From: Alkalimarinus sediminis
GTDB lineage: Bacteria; Pseudomonadota; Gammaproteobacteria; Pseudomonadales; Oleiphilaceae
Assembly: GCF_026427595.1 (NCBI RefSeq)
Contig: NZ_CP101527.1
Location: 3,026,001 to 3,090,000, forward strand
DNA: 64,000 nucleotides
Direction: 5' to 3'
In this document: one piece after another, positions 17,045-26,190 of the stretch
Numbering within the stretch: position 1 is the first letter of the stretch
How the letters are laid out: the number at the start of each line of letters is the position of its first letter
Position numbers and translations under genes: made by a program
Notes under the pieces: model-generated
Told to the model about the DNA's origin: nothing
Database searches by the model: none
What the model saw: the letters and a program-made list of their open reading frames with translations, nothing else

Positions 17045-19288
17045 GTGACAAGCATTAGCAACACACCCGATTCAAGCCGTATTCTCGCCGTAGCATTGCC
17101 AGTGCCCATTTATCGAACGTTTGATTATTTGCCACCGATCACAGACGACGGATGCTCTTTTTCACCTGGACAGAGAGTCGCTGTACAGTTTGGCAGAAGA
17201 GCATTAACCGGCATAATACTAGAGGTTAAAGGCAGTAGCGAATATCCGGTCGGAAAACTCAAACCGATCACGCGTTTAATAGATAACACCCAGGTTTTGC
17301 CCCCATCGATACTATCAATTGCCAAATGGTCTGCTCAATACTACTGCCACCCCATAGGAGAAGTACTATTTTCGATACTACCACCCGCTCTCAAACAAGG
17401 TAAAAAAATTTGTATTTCCAGCACTCGACGATGGACTACGAAAGAAAATTCAGACACAACCATAGAGAAAGCTATTAAAGGCAATGCAAAAAAACAATTA
17501 CAGCTCTACCACACTCTTGAGGAGGCGCCCAATGGTCTACTTGAAGAGACCATCAAACTGCGAGGTTTCACCACCGCCCAACTAAAGTCACTCTGCAACA
17601 AGCAGCTAATCGAAGCCGAAGAGTTGGACGCTCTAAGTGCTGCAGCCACAGAGTATGAGGTTTCCGCACCGACACTCCCTCTTTCTACAGACCAGTCCGC
17701 TGTCGTCAAACAGCTTACCCGCGATCTTGGAAAGTATCAGTGCACACTGCTTCAAGGCGTTACGGGGAGCGGCAAAACCGAGGTTTACATGAACGTAGTA
17801 GACCAAGTCATCAACAGCGGTCAACAAGCTTTAATACTCGTACCTGAAATAAGCCTAACGCCACAAACCCTCACCCGCTTTCAGAATCACTTTAGATGCC
17901 CTATTGGCACTATTCACTCAGGCCTTAGTCAAAACGAACGACTCACTAACTGGGAGCTAGCAAGACAGGGCGCAGCAAAAATCATTATAGGTACACGCTC
18001 CGCTATCTTCACACCGATGAAGAGTCTCGGCTGCATTATCGTCGACGAAGAGCATGATAACTCCTTCAAACAGCAAGAAGGCTTTCGCTACTCCGCAAGA
18101 GATTTAGCGGTAGCAAGAGGCCATCGAGAGAAGTGCCCGGTAGTATTAGGCTCTGCAACGCCTTCACTTGAGTCTCTAAATAACGTACTAAATGGCAAGT
18201 ATCAGAGGTTATCACTCCCCTCTCGAGCAGGTGGTGCAACATTCCCTGAAATTGAACTGCTAGATATTAAAAGCAGACCACTTCAAGGGGGACTCTCTCG
18301 CCCTCTGATTGACTCAATCAAAAAACACCTCGACGAGCAGCATCAAGTGATCGTCTACCTCAACCGTCGAGGGTTTGCACCAGCCATCACCTGTGAAGAG
18401 TGCGGTTGGCTGGCAGACTGCCGCCATTGCGATGCGCGAATGACGCTCCACAAGCATCCAGCACACCTACGCTGCCATCACTGCGACTATAGCGCAGCCA
18501 TTCCACATCAATGCCCTGACTGCCAGAGTACTAGCATAAAAACTCTGGGCACAGGCACCGAGAAAGCTGAAGAAACCCTTGAAGCGCTCTTTCCCGACAC
18601 TCCCATCATCAGAGTGGACAGGGATAGCACTCGCAAAAAAGACTCAATGAAAGGCTTAGTGGATGAGGTCAACAAAGGCCTGCCCTGCATTTTAGTAGGC
18701 ACCCAAATGCTAGCCAAAGGTCACAACTTCGCCAATGTAACGCTCGTCGCCGTGATTGATGCTGATGGCGGCTTGTTTAGCGCCGACTTTAGAGCGCTTG
18801 AAAAAACAGCCCAACTTCTTATTCAAGTCGCAGGGCGCTCTGGCAGAGGGAGCAGCCAAGGACAAGTGATCATTCAGACTAGCCATGGTGACCACCCTAT
18901 TCTGCAACAAATAGCGCGAGGCAATTATCCCCAAATAGCAGAGCAACTCATTGAAGAGCGAAAGCTAGCAGCTCTCCCCCCTTTCAGCTATATGACGTTG
19001 TTAAAGGCCGAAGACCCCAATATTAACAAGGCGATGCATTTACTCGAGCAAACCAAAAAGATGGTCGAAGATGCCTCGATTGATACTGAGCCACTCGTTG
19101 AGTTACTTGGACCCATTCCTGCGTCAATGAGTCGGAAAGCAGGCGTCCACAGAGCTCATCTGCTACTCACTTCCGACAATAGACTTGCGTTACAACGGAC
19201 TACACAGCAAATCTGCCACTGGCTAAACAGTATTCGCTGGGGAAAAAGCCGTTGGATGATTGATGTTGACCCGATTGAAATAAACTGA
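17045..19288 (+). CDS. priA: Primosomal replication-restart helicase PriA
   Basis: PriA recognises stalled forks and D-loops and reloads the replisome. The 747-residue protein has the N-terminal 3'-end-binding domain, then Walker A GVTGSGKTEVYM near residue 236 and the DEEH box near 333. It also has the zinc cluster starting CEECGWLADCRHCD near 449 with six more cysteines up to about 495, and helicase motifs ending VAGRSGRG. It starts at GTG 17045. It is divergent from rpmE and upstream of argS, as in pseudomonads. Confidence 0.97.
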   Translation: MTSISNTPDSSRILAVALPVPIYRTFDYLPPITDDGCSFSPGQRVAVQFGRRALTGIILEVKGSSEYPVGKLKPITRLIDNTQVLPPSILSIAKWSAQYYCHPIGEVLFSILPPALKQGKKICISSTRRWTTKENSDTTIEKAIKGNAKKQLQLYHTLEEAPNGLLEETIKLRGFTTAQLKSLCNKQLIEAEELDALSAAATEYEVSAPTLPLSTDQSAVVKQLTRDLGKYQCTLLQGVTGSGKTEVYMNVVDQVINSGQQALILVPEISLTPQTLTRFQNHFRCPIGTIHSGLSQNERLTNWELARQGAAKIIIGTRSAIFTPMKSLGCIIVDEEHDNSFKQQEGFRYSARDLAVARGHREKCPVVLGSATPSLESLNNVLNGKYQRLSLPSRAGGATFPEIELLDIKSRPLQGGLSRPLIDSIKKHLDEQHQVIVYLNRRGFAPAITCEECGWLADCRHCDARMTLHKHPAHLRCHHCDYSAAIPHQCPDCQSTSIKTLGTGTEKAEETLEALFPDTPIIRVDRDSTRKKDSMKGLVDEVNKGLPCILVGTQMLAKGHNFANVTLVAVIDADGGLFSADFRALEKTAQLLIQVAGRSGRGSSQGQVIIQTSHGDHPILQQIARGNYPQIAEQLIEERKLAALPPFSYMTLLKAEDPNINKAMHLLEQTKKMVEDASIDTEPLVELLGPIPASMSRKAGVHRAHLLLTSDNRLALQRTTQQICHWLNSIRWGKSRWMIDVDPIEIN

Positions 19289-19386
19289 CCGTACTACCAC
19301 TACGAAAAACTCGTCATTCCACCATGTTTTTGGCATAATAGCCGGTTCCCCCTATGTTCCATCCTAAATGGCAGAATCTAGCAGAG

Positions 19387-21156
19387 ATGAAAGAGTATAT
19401 CGCAGGATTAATTCAATCCGCAGTTGACACACTAAAGGCATCAGGTGAGCTTCCAGCAGAGGTCTCACCTAAGATAATGATCGATAACACACGCGATAAA
19501 AGTCATGGCGATTTTGCAAGCAATATTGCACTCACACTCGCCAAGCCCGCGGGCAAACCGCCTCGCCAAATTGCTGAGCGCCTCTGCAGCATTATCCTTG
19601 AACAGGCAATCGTCGATAAAAAAGGTGTAGAGAAAGCCGAGATTGCAGGCCCCGGTTTTATCAACTTTTTTGTTAGCAGCGCTAGCAGCTTTGCAGTCGT
19701 TACCGATATTCTGTCTAGCGGGGAAGCATACGGACGCAGCGACGTAGGAAAGAACCAAAAAGTACAAGTAGAGTTTGTCTCTGCAAACCCTACCGGCCCT
19801 CTGCATGTTGGGCACGGCCGTGGCGCCGCATACGGTGCAACTGTTGCAGACCTATTAGCTGCCGTTGGTTTTGACGTACAACGCGAATACTACGTTAATG
19901 ATGCTGGCCGTCAGATGAATATCTTAGCTGCAAGTATCTGGCTAAGATACTTAGAACTTCAAGGTGAGAAATTCACCTTCCCATGCAATGGCTACAAAGG
20001 CGAATACATATACGATATCGCCAAAGGCCTTAGCAATGACCATGGTGAGAAGTTTAAGCACTCTGCCGAAGTGGTATTTAAAAATATCCCTGCAGACGAA
20101 CCTGCAGGTGGCGATAAAGAGATTCATATCGATGCCCTCATCGCACGCTGCAAGACCTTACTCGGTGAAGAGGACTACCTCACCGTATTTGATGCCGGCC
20201 TAGACAACATCGTCGGCGACATTAAAGACGACTTAGGCGACTTTGGTGTTCACTATCAAAACTGGTTTTCAGAAAAATCACTCTCAGACAGCATTGACGG
20301 TGTCATAGAGCAGCTCGACAAATCAGGGCACATCTATGAAAAAGAGGGAGCGCTATGGTTCCGCTCTACCGAATTTGGTGATGACAAAGATCGAGTGGTT
20401 AAGCGAGATAATGGTGAAACCACGTATTTCGCATCTGACATTGCTTACCACAAAAATAAATTTGAGCGCGGGTTTGCTCAAGTTATCAATATTTGGGGCG
20501 CAGACCATCACGGCTACATCGCGCGAGTTAAAGCCGCTCTTGAGGCTCTTGAGCTTAACCCCGAGCAACTAACCGTCAAATTAGTTCAGTTTGCAATCCT
20601 CTACCGTGGAACCGAAAGAGTTCAGATGTCGACGCGCAGCGGTTCTTTTGTGACGCTGCGAGAGTTGCGCGAAGAGGTCAGCAATGACGCAGCACGATTC
20701 TTCTATGTTACGCGCAAAGCTGAGCAGCATATGGACTTTGACTTGGAGTTGGCAAAGTCTGAGAGTAAAGATAACCCTGTTTACTATATCCAATATGCTC
20801 ACGCAAGAATTTGCAGCGTACTGAGGAAGCTGGCAGAGCAAAACATCACTTGGAATCAAGAAAATGGCTTGGCTAATCTTGAGTTGCTATCGCTTGAGCA
20901 TGAGCGAGACCTCGCAACCAAGCTATCAAAATATCCCGAGGTGCTAAACAACGCTGCCATAAATCTTGAGCCACATGCGCTTACTCACTACCTAAAAGAG
21001 CTAGCAGCAGACTTTCATACCTACTACAACGCACACAAAATGTTGGTGGAAGATGCAGACCTCCGTGATGCCCGCATCACACTTGGCATGGCAGTAAGAC
21101 AAGTTCTAGCCAACGGTCTTAACCTTCTAGGCGTTAGCGCGCCGGAAGAGATGTAA
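19387..21156 (+). CDS. argS: Arginyl-tRNA synthetase
   Basis: ArgS charges tRNA-Arg. This class I synthetase has an N-terminal Add-1 domain, the HIGH-type motif [11 protein letters not shown] near residue 139, and a KMSKS-like segment VQMSTRSG near 412. The anticodon-binding domain ends in the family-typical [11 protein letters not shown] start at ATG 19387 ([12 protein letters not shown]), which aligns with pseudomonad ArgS, giving 589 residues. An upstream ATG at 19354 adds eleven residues without family support. Confidence 0.97.
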   Translation: MKEYIAGLIQSAVDTLKASGELPAEVSPKIMIDNTRDKSHGDFASNIALTLAKPAGKPPRQIAERLCSIILEQAIVDKKGVEKAEIAGPGFINFFVSSASSFAVVTDILSSGEAYGRSDVGKNQKVQVEFVSANPTGPLHVGHGRGAAYGATVADLLAAVGFDVQREYYVNDAGRQMNILAASIWLRYLELQGEKFTFPCNGYKGEYIYDIAKGLSNDHGEKFKHSAEVVFKNIPADEPAGGDKEIHIDALIARCKTLLGEEDYLTVFDAGLDNIVGDIKDDLGDFGVHYQNWFSEKSLSDSIDGVIEQLDKSGHIYEKEGALWFRSTEFGDDKDRVVKRDNGETTYFASDIAYHKNKFERGFAQVINIWGADHHGYIARVKAALEALELNPEQLTVKLVQFAILYRGTERVQMSTRSGSFVTLRELREEVSNDAARFFYVTRKAEQHMDFDLELAKSESKDNPVYYIQYAHARICSVLRKLAEQNITWNQENGLANLELLSLEHERDLATKLSKYPEVLNNAAINLEPHALTHYLKELAADFHTYYNAHKMLVEDADLRDARITLGMAVRQVLANGLNLLGVSAPEEM

Positions 21157-21191
21157 TCAACGCGAAACGTTAGGAAAAGGATATACCTGTC

Positions 21192-21830
21192 ATGACGCGG
21201 GATTACGCTAAACCCAGCACTACAAAAGAACCCGGTAAGCGCTCGAAAGAGCGCTCTGGTTCGCGCAAACCAAAGGTTTCGAAACCCACCCAAAGGTCAA
21301 ATAAGCACAATGCTCCGGCACCTCGCCGTAAGTCGACGCCGTGGGTAATTATTGCCTGTATCATTATTGCTTCTGCGTTTATTACTGGCTTGGTGTACTT
21401 AAATAAAGTCCCTCCAACAAAAGCGACGCCACCAGCAATAGTCGACCAAAATCCTCCTGCTGAGAAGCAGAAGCCTGATACCACATCGACAACCAAAGAG
21501 CGTTTCAAGTTCTATGATTTGCTACCTGAGTCGGAAGTTATCCCCCCCAAGGTTGATGCCTACCAATACAAAGAAAAAGGTAAGCAAATCAAATACGAAT
21601 ACATTCTGCAAACAGGCTCCTTTAGAAATCTAAAAGACGCAGAAAGACAGCGCGCCATGATCGGTTTTCAAGGGCTTAAAGGACAGATAGAAAAAGTTGT
21701 CACCGACAGCAATAGCACATGGTATCGAGTACAAGTAGGTCCATACACGTCCCGTAGTAAAATGAATAGCGCCATGGATAAACTTGTCGCCATCAATATT
21801 CAACCACTGGTTAAGAAGAATAAGCGGTAA
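21192..21830 (+). CDS. FtsN-like SPOR-domain membrane protein
   Basis: This 212-residue protein has a basic, proline-rich cytoplasmic tail (1-48), one membrane helix (about 50-68), a periplasmic proline/threonine linker, and a SPOR domain (about 135-212). The SPOR domain has YILQTGSFRNLKDAERQRA and WYRVQVGPYTSR. SPOR domains bind denuded septal peptidoglycan, and the layout is that of FtsN, the late divisome activator. The gene follows argS directly, as its counterpart does in pseudomonads. Whether it is the true FtsN cannot be told from sequence alone. Confidence 0.85.
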   Translation: MTRDYAKPSTTKEPGKRSKERSGSRKPKVSKPTQRSNKHNAPAPRRKSTPWVIIACIIIASAFITGLVYLNKVPPTKATPPAIVDQNPPAEKQKPDTTSTTKERFKFYDLLPESEVIPPKVDAYQYKEKGKQIKYEYILQTGSFRNLKDAERQRAMIGFQGLKGQIEKVVTDSNSTWYRVQVGPYTSRSKMNSAMDKLVAINIQPLVKKNKR

Positions 21831-21846
21831 TCACACCTCTACCATC

Positions 21847-21872
21847 TAGGCGGAAGTTAAAATATCCGCCTA
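21847..21872 (+). terminator. Hairpin after the SPOR gene
   Basis: TAGGCGGA and TCCGCCTA form a perfect eight-base stem around ten bases, followed by TTTACCCC. It is a weak terminator at best, 17 bases after the stop. Confidence 0.5.
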
Positions 21873-21885
21873 TTTACCCCTCTCC

Positions 21886-21913
21886 CTTGAATTAATTTTA
21901 GCTGTCTCCATAT
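21886..21913 (+). promoter_or_regulatory. Candidate sigma-32 heat-shock promoter of hslVU
   Basis: CTTGAA is followed after 14 bases by CTCCATAT, close to the sigma-32 consensus CTTGAAA-N(11-15)-CCCCATNT. It lies about 120 bases before hslV, an established sigma-32 regulon member in E. coli. Confidence 0.65.
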
Positions 21914-22034
21914 ATCTCTTCATTGTTTCTTAAAAATGCACGACGTTAAGCGTACGGCTTTATTCGTAGGGTGCATGAATTCAAATCATATGAACTAGCC
22001 AGTTTATAAATATAGTCAATCACGGAGTTATGGG

Positions 22035-22571
22035 ATGACCACCATCTTATCAGTACGTCGCGACGGAGAAGTCTCTTTAGGTGGCGACGGTCAGGTTTCT
22101 CTTGGCAACACAATAATGAAAGGCAATGCCAAAAAAGTAAGACGCCTCTATCATGGTAAAGTCATCGCAGGCTTCGCTGGCGGAACAGCTGATGCATTTA
22201 CTTTATTCGAACGCTTTGAAGCGCAGCTCGAAAAGCACCAAGGGCACTTGGTAAGAGCAGCGGTTGAGCTAGCTAAAGACTGGCGAACAGATAGAGCTCT
22301 GCGAAAGCTCGAAGCCCTCCTCGCAGTAGCGGATAAAGAGACCTCGCTTATTATCACCGGTAATGGTGATGTCATTGAACCAGAAAATAGTCTTATTGCT
22401 ATCGGCTCAGGCGGCCCTTTTGCTCAAGCGTCAGCTCGGGCATTATTAGAAAACACCACGCTAAGCGCTCGCGAAATCGTTGATAAAGGGTTAGATATAG
22501 CCGCAGACATCTGCATTTACACTAACCACAACCGCACCATTGAAGACCTGAGTAACAAAGAAGCAGAATAG
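22035..22571 (+). CDS. hslV: HslV peptidase subunit of the HslUV (ClpQY) protease
   Basis: HslV is a proteasome-beta-like threonine peptidase forming a double hexamer that HslU feeds. After removal of the initiator Met, Thr1 of [12 protein letters not shown] is the catalytic nucleophile. [11 protein letters not shown] and [20 protein letters not shown] follow as in E. coli. The length of 178 residues is typical. It forms an operon with hslU 83 bases downstream. Confidence 0.97.
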   Translation: MTTILSVRRDGEVSLGGDGQVSLGNTIMKGNAKKVRRLYHGKVIAGFAGGTADAFTLFERFEAQLEKHQGHLVRAAVELAKDWRTDRALRKLEALLAVADKETSLIITGNGDVIEPENSLIAIGSGGPFAQASARALLENTTLSAREIVDKGLDIAADICIYTNHNRTIEDLSNKEAE

Positions 22572-22654
22572 CGACCAACACATACAATGAGCCGTAACAT
22601 ACTTTATTTATAGACACTACGGCTCGAAGCAGAATCAATAATGGGTAATAGATC

Positions 22655-23983
22655 ATGGCTGGAATGACCCCTAGAGAGATCGTCAACGAGTTAGATAAAC
22701 ATATCATTGGCCAAAATGAAGCCAAACGCGCAGTGGCTATTGCGCTCAGAAATCGCTGGAGACGCATGCAGCTCGATGAAGGCATGCGTAATGAAATCAC
22801 ACCTAAGAATATTCTCATGATAGGACCAACAGGTGTGGGTAAAACCGAAATAGCACGAAGATTAGCCAAGCTGGCAGATGCGCCTTTTATTAAAGTAGAA
22901 GCCACAAAGTTTACAGAAGTAGGTTATGTTGGCCGCGATGTTGAGTCGATCGTCCGCGACTTAGTCGACATGGCGATGAAAATGCTGCGCGAAAAAGCGA
23001 TGGAAACCGTATCCCACCAAGCGATGGATGCAGCAGAAGAGAGAATTCTAGACGCCCTCCTTCCTCCAGCACGCTCATTCAACGATACTGAAACAGAAGC
23101 ACCTGAGTCCTCAGCGCGTCAAATCTTCCGCAAGAAATTACGCGAAGGAGAACTCGATGACAAAGAGATCGAAATCGAAGTTAAAGCGACACCAGTAGGC
23201 GTTGAGATTATGGCGCCTCCCGGCATGGAAGAGATGACCAGCCAGCTGCAAAGCATGTTTTCTAATATGTCTGGCGACAAAAAGAAAACAAAGAAAATGA
23301 AAGTAGTAGACGCCTTTAAGAAGATTAAAGAGGAAGAAGCAGCCCGATTCGTCAATGAAGAACAAATTAAACAAGACGCCCTTCAGCTAGTTGAACAGAA
23401 TGGTATCGTCTTTATTGATGAGATCGACAAGGTCGCCAAGCGAGCTGACAACTCAAGCTCAGACGTTTCAAGAGAAGGTGTACAACGAGACCTGCTCCCC
23501 CTTATAGAGGGGTGCACCATCAGCACCAAGTTTGGCATGATTAAGACCGACCATATTCTATTTATTGCGTCTGGAGCCTTTCACCTCTCTAAACCTTCTG
23601 ATCTGATTCCTGAACTACAAGGGCGCCTCCCCATAAGAGTAGAACTTAAAGCACTCTCACCAGAAGACTTTAAGCGCATCCTGATAGAGCCTGACGCATC
23701 ACTTACAGAACAATATGAGGCGCTCATGGCGACAGAAGGTCTGGCACTTAAATTTAGTGATGATGCCCTTACCCGTATTGCAGAAATTGCATGGAAAGTT
23801 AACGAAACCACCGAAAACATTGGCGCACGCAGACTCCATACTGTTCTAGAACGACTGCTTGAGAGCGTATCTTTCGGCGCAGGCGATTCGGTAAGAGAGA
23901 ACCTTGAAATCACCGCAGAATACGTTAATGAGCAACTGAATGAACTGTCAGAAGACGAAGATTTAAGTCGCTATATTCTTTAA
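22655..23983 (+). CDS. hslU: HslU ATPase subunit of the HslUV protease
   Basis: This AAA+ unfoldase of 442 residues drives substrates into HslV. It begins [19 protein letters not shown], has Walker [10 protein letters not shown] near residue 58, the pore motif GYVGRDVES near 92, the inserted I-domain (about 110-240), Walker B VFIDEIDK near 255, and the C-terminal tail EDLSRYIL that docks into HslV. Confidence 0.97.
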   Translation: MAGMTPREIVNELDKHIIGQNEAKRAVAIALRNRWRRMQLDEGMRNEITPKNILMIGPTGVGKTEIARRLAKLADAPFIKVEATKFTEVGYVGRDVESIVRDLVDMAMKMLREKAMETVSHQAMDAAEERILDALLPPARSFNDTETEAPESSARQIFRKKLREGELDDKEIEIEVKATPVGVEIMAPPGMEEMTSQLQSMFSNMSGDKKKTKKMKVVDAFKKIKEEEAARFVNEEQIKQDALQLVEQNGIVFIDEIDKVAKRADNSSSDVSREGVQRDLLPLIEGCTISTKFGMIKTDHILFIASGAFHLSKPSDLIPELQGRLPIRVELKALSPEDFKRILIEPDASLTEQYEALMATEGLALKFSDDALTRIAEIAWKVNETTENIGARRLHTVLERLLESVSFGAGDSVRENLEITAEYVNEQLNELSEDEDLSRYIL

Positions 23984-24072
23984 CAGACTGGATTTCAACT
24001 TATCGACAACCACCGGCAGGCGGAAAGCACCCCACCTGCTGGTTTGAGAGCAACCATTTTCAGGAGTGCCTT

Positions 24073-24429
24073 ATGGCGACCGCTCCACGCCCTACCCAGA
24101 TAAAGCTTCAGACCCAATCAAAATGCCTTGAACTGACCTACTCTGATACAGAGCGATACGCACTTAGCTTTGAGTTTCTACGCGTATTATCCCCTTCAGC
24201 AGAGGTTCGAGGACACGGCCCGGGAAGTGCGGTTCTGCAGACAGGAAAAAAAGATGTCAACATCACGCTTATTGAACCTGCAGGTAACTATGCATTAAAA
24301 ATCACCTACAGTGACGGACACGACTCAGGGCTTTATACCTGGGACTATCTTTATGATCTTTGCTGCAACGAAGCGGCATACTGGGAGGACTATCTACAAC
24401 AACTAGCGGATGCCGGCGCAAGCAGATAG
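24073..24429 (+). CDS. DUF971 protein (gamma-butyrobetaine hydroxylase N-terminal-like domain)
   Basis: This stand-alone 118-residue DUF971 domain has features LRVLSPSAEVRGHGPG near residue 37 and DGHDSGLYTWDYL near 79. The same fold is the N-terminal domain of gamma-butyrobetaine hydroxylase and occurs in some iron-sulphur scaffold proteins; its biochemical role alone is not established. It follows hslU by 89 bases, as in pseudomonads. The two glycine-rich loops are intact. Confidence 0.88.
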   Translation: MATAPRPTQIKLQTQSKCLELTYSDTERYALSFEFLRVLSPSAEVRGHGPGSAVLQTGKKDVNITLIEPAGNYALKITYSDGHDSGLYTWDYLYDLCCNEAAYWEDYLQQLADAGASR

Positions 24430-24456
24430 CGACAAAACATGGGCTTGCAGGTTAAT

Positions 24457-24499
24457 AGGTCGCGTTTCTATTGAGAGTAGCACCCAAGAAACACGACCT
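24457..24499. terminator. Hairpin between convergent genes
   Basis: Thirteen-base arms 24457-24469 and 24487-24499 (AGGTCGCGTTTCT and AGAAACACGACCT) pair with one mismatch around 17 bases. There is no clear T-run, so it may act as a terminator or as a 3'-end stabiliser for both genes. Confidence 0.45.
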
Positions 24500-24527
24500 G
24501 AATTAGGCTAACGCCTACTAAATACGA

Positions 24528-25778
24528 CTACAAAATGTGCTTTGCGCTCTGCAATAAATCAGCAACGCTCTCTAAACCACTGCTAAGTTTTCGACCAATA
24601 AACCCGGTTTCAGACTTTCGATCTTTAGCAACATATAACGGTAGCATTTCTCCGTATAAGCTAGTACTGATCGTGCGCTGATCATCTTCTAGAATGTCTT
24701 TTCGTAAACGAATTCCGTAAGGTTTAAGCTGCGCTTCTAACTCATCAGATCGTTTCAACAGGTCTTTACGAGTCATCTGATATGCGTGCTCACACACCAT
24801 TCTACGAGCCTGAAAACTAAATACATTGGAAAAGAAAAGTTTGCCATCATCCCGAGTGGGCTCAAACATCACAATCTCAGCGTTGGGATATTCTCGCTCA
24901 TACATCGCCATACCAGAGCGCATTCGTGAATAGACCATGGTTCGATAGGTTTGCGACAAAATATGCGGCATACCTGAATTGGTTAACATGCCCGGCTTCA
25001 TCGTACCTGCGGAGACAGCTTGGCTAACATCTATTGGCACAACCGGATTGATACCAAATACCAAATCTGCACCGTCTTCAAGCGCAACAGAGGCGTGCAT
25101 GCCCTTACGCAGAGTTCCATCCATATAATAACGGCCATCAATCTCTACCGGACAATATAACCCCGGAGACGCGACACTCGCCTGCACAGCTCTAGAGATA
25201 GGCACATGATCAAAACCAGGAGCACCAAAACGCACCGATTCACTACTCTCAAGGTCTGACGCCACCAAGTAGAGACGGCGACTTAATTGCCTAAAATCAT
25301 TGGTTCTACCCAGCATGCTATAAGAGCGATGAAGGTATTGATGCAACCCTTCATTATCAAAGATGCCTGCAGGCAACGCCTGCGCCAAAACCGTCATGGC
25401 TTCGAGAAAATTTTGATCATGAGGGTTATTAACAAACCGGGCGCAAGCCTCAACAACTAGCCCGGGTACTGATACCGCTCGCTTTAAATACTCACGAACC
25501 GCAGGACGATAGAAAAACTCTGGATGAAAAGGGTGAACCTCGGCTTCATTTTTTACAAAAATTCGACACATCTGCGCTGAAGTCATTTGATTGGCTAAAT
25601 TCGCCGCCACAAATGCACCAGAGCTTACACCCACATATACATAGAGGTCATTGAAATCCAATCCTTCAAGTGACTCATCTAAGGCGCGTAACGCTCCTAT
25701 TTCATAGATACCACCTAAAGGGCCGCCACCACCAAGCGCAAGCCCAATTTTTGGTTTTGTCGATTTAATTACTGCCAT
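24528..25778 (-). CDS. Patatin-like phospholipase
   Basis: This 416-residue serine lipase has a Ser-Asp dyad. The oxyanion loop GGGGPLGG is at residues 16-23, the nucleophile elbow GVSSGAF is near residue 50, and the catalytic aspartate is in YYMDGTLRKG near 217. No signal peptide is visible, so it is probably cytoplasmic or exported by another route. The C-terminal 150 residues are helical and not assignable. It is transcribed alone; a 412-base spacer separates it from ptsP. The substrate is unknown; membrane phospholipid turnover or storage lipid metabolism are both possible. Confidence 0.85.
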   Translation of the reverse strand: MAVIKSTKPKIGLALGGGGPLGGIYEIGALRALDESLEGLDFNDLYVYVGVSSGAFVAANLANQMTSAQMCRIFVKNEAEVHPFHPEFFYRPAVREYLKRAVSVPGLVVEACARFVNNPHDQNFLEAMTVLAQALPAGIFDNEGLHQYLHRSYSMLGRTNDFRQLSRRLYLVASDLESSESVRFGAPGFDHVPISRAVQASVASPGLYCPVEIDGRYYMDGTLRKGMHASVALEDGADLVFGINPVVPIDVSQAVSAGTMKPGMLTNSGMPHILSQTYRTMVYSRMRSGMAMYEREYPNAEIVMFEPTRDDGKLFFSNVFSFQARRMVCEHAYQMTRKDLLKRSDELEAQLKPYGIRLRKDILEDDQRTISTSLYGEMLPLYVAKDRKSETGFIGRKLSSGLESVADLLQSAKHIL

Positions 25779-26190
25779 TCAAACTCCCGCAACCTTCCAT
25801 CACTCATCACTTAAGCACATATCAATAACAAAACTACAATGCCTGTGCCAAGCCCCTACCGCGAGTCGTTCCATGACTTTGGTTTTTTACTGATAACCAG
25901 CGCCTCAAACGTGAAGGCTTACTATGGTTAACTGATATTGGCCTTCACATTACCAAGCCAAATTAGAGCATTCATACTAATCAATTAACACCACCCCATC
26001 CATACTAACCAAAGGCTAAAATCGGTCAGCTTTAACAGCTCTTACTTTTGCTCAGTATACAATAGACCCTTTTCTAGCATAGCCTAGGGTAGCCAAAGTT
26101 CGCCATACGACTAGAGTCTACCCCCCAAGAAGTTTGTAAGAGTGTGAGTCAGTCGCGGTTCATGGGGATAATGAGCTTAAAAAAGGTTAC
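25779..26190. other. 412-base spacer without a gene
   Basis: Both flanking genes run leftwards, so this holds the patatin promoter and the ptsP 3' end. One inverted repeat is visible, GTGAAGGC and GCCTTCAC, eight-base arms around 23 bases near 25911-25949. I see no coding frame, RNA gene or mobile element. Confidence 0.6.

Noticed and set aside
25779..26190. Small gene or RNA in the spacer before the patatin gene
   Set aside because: No frame with a ribosome site and no conserved fold; one eight-base inverted repeat alone is weak.
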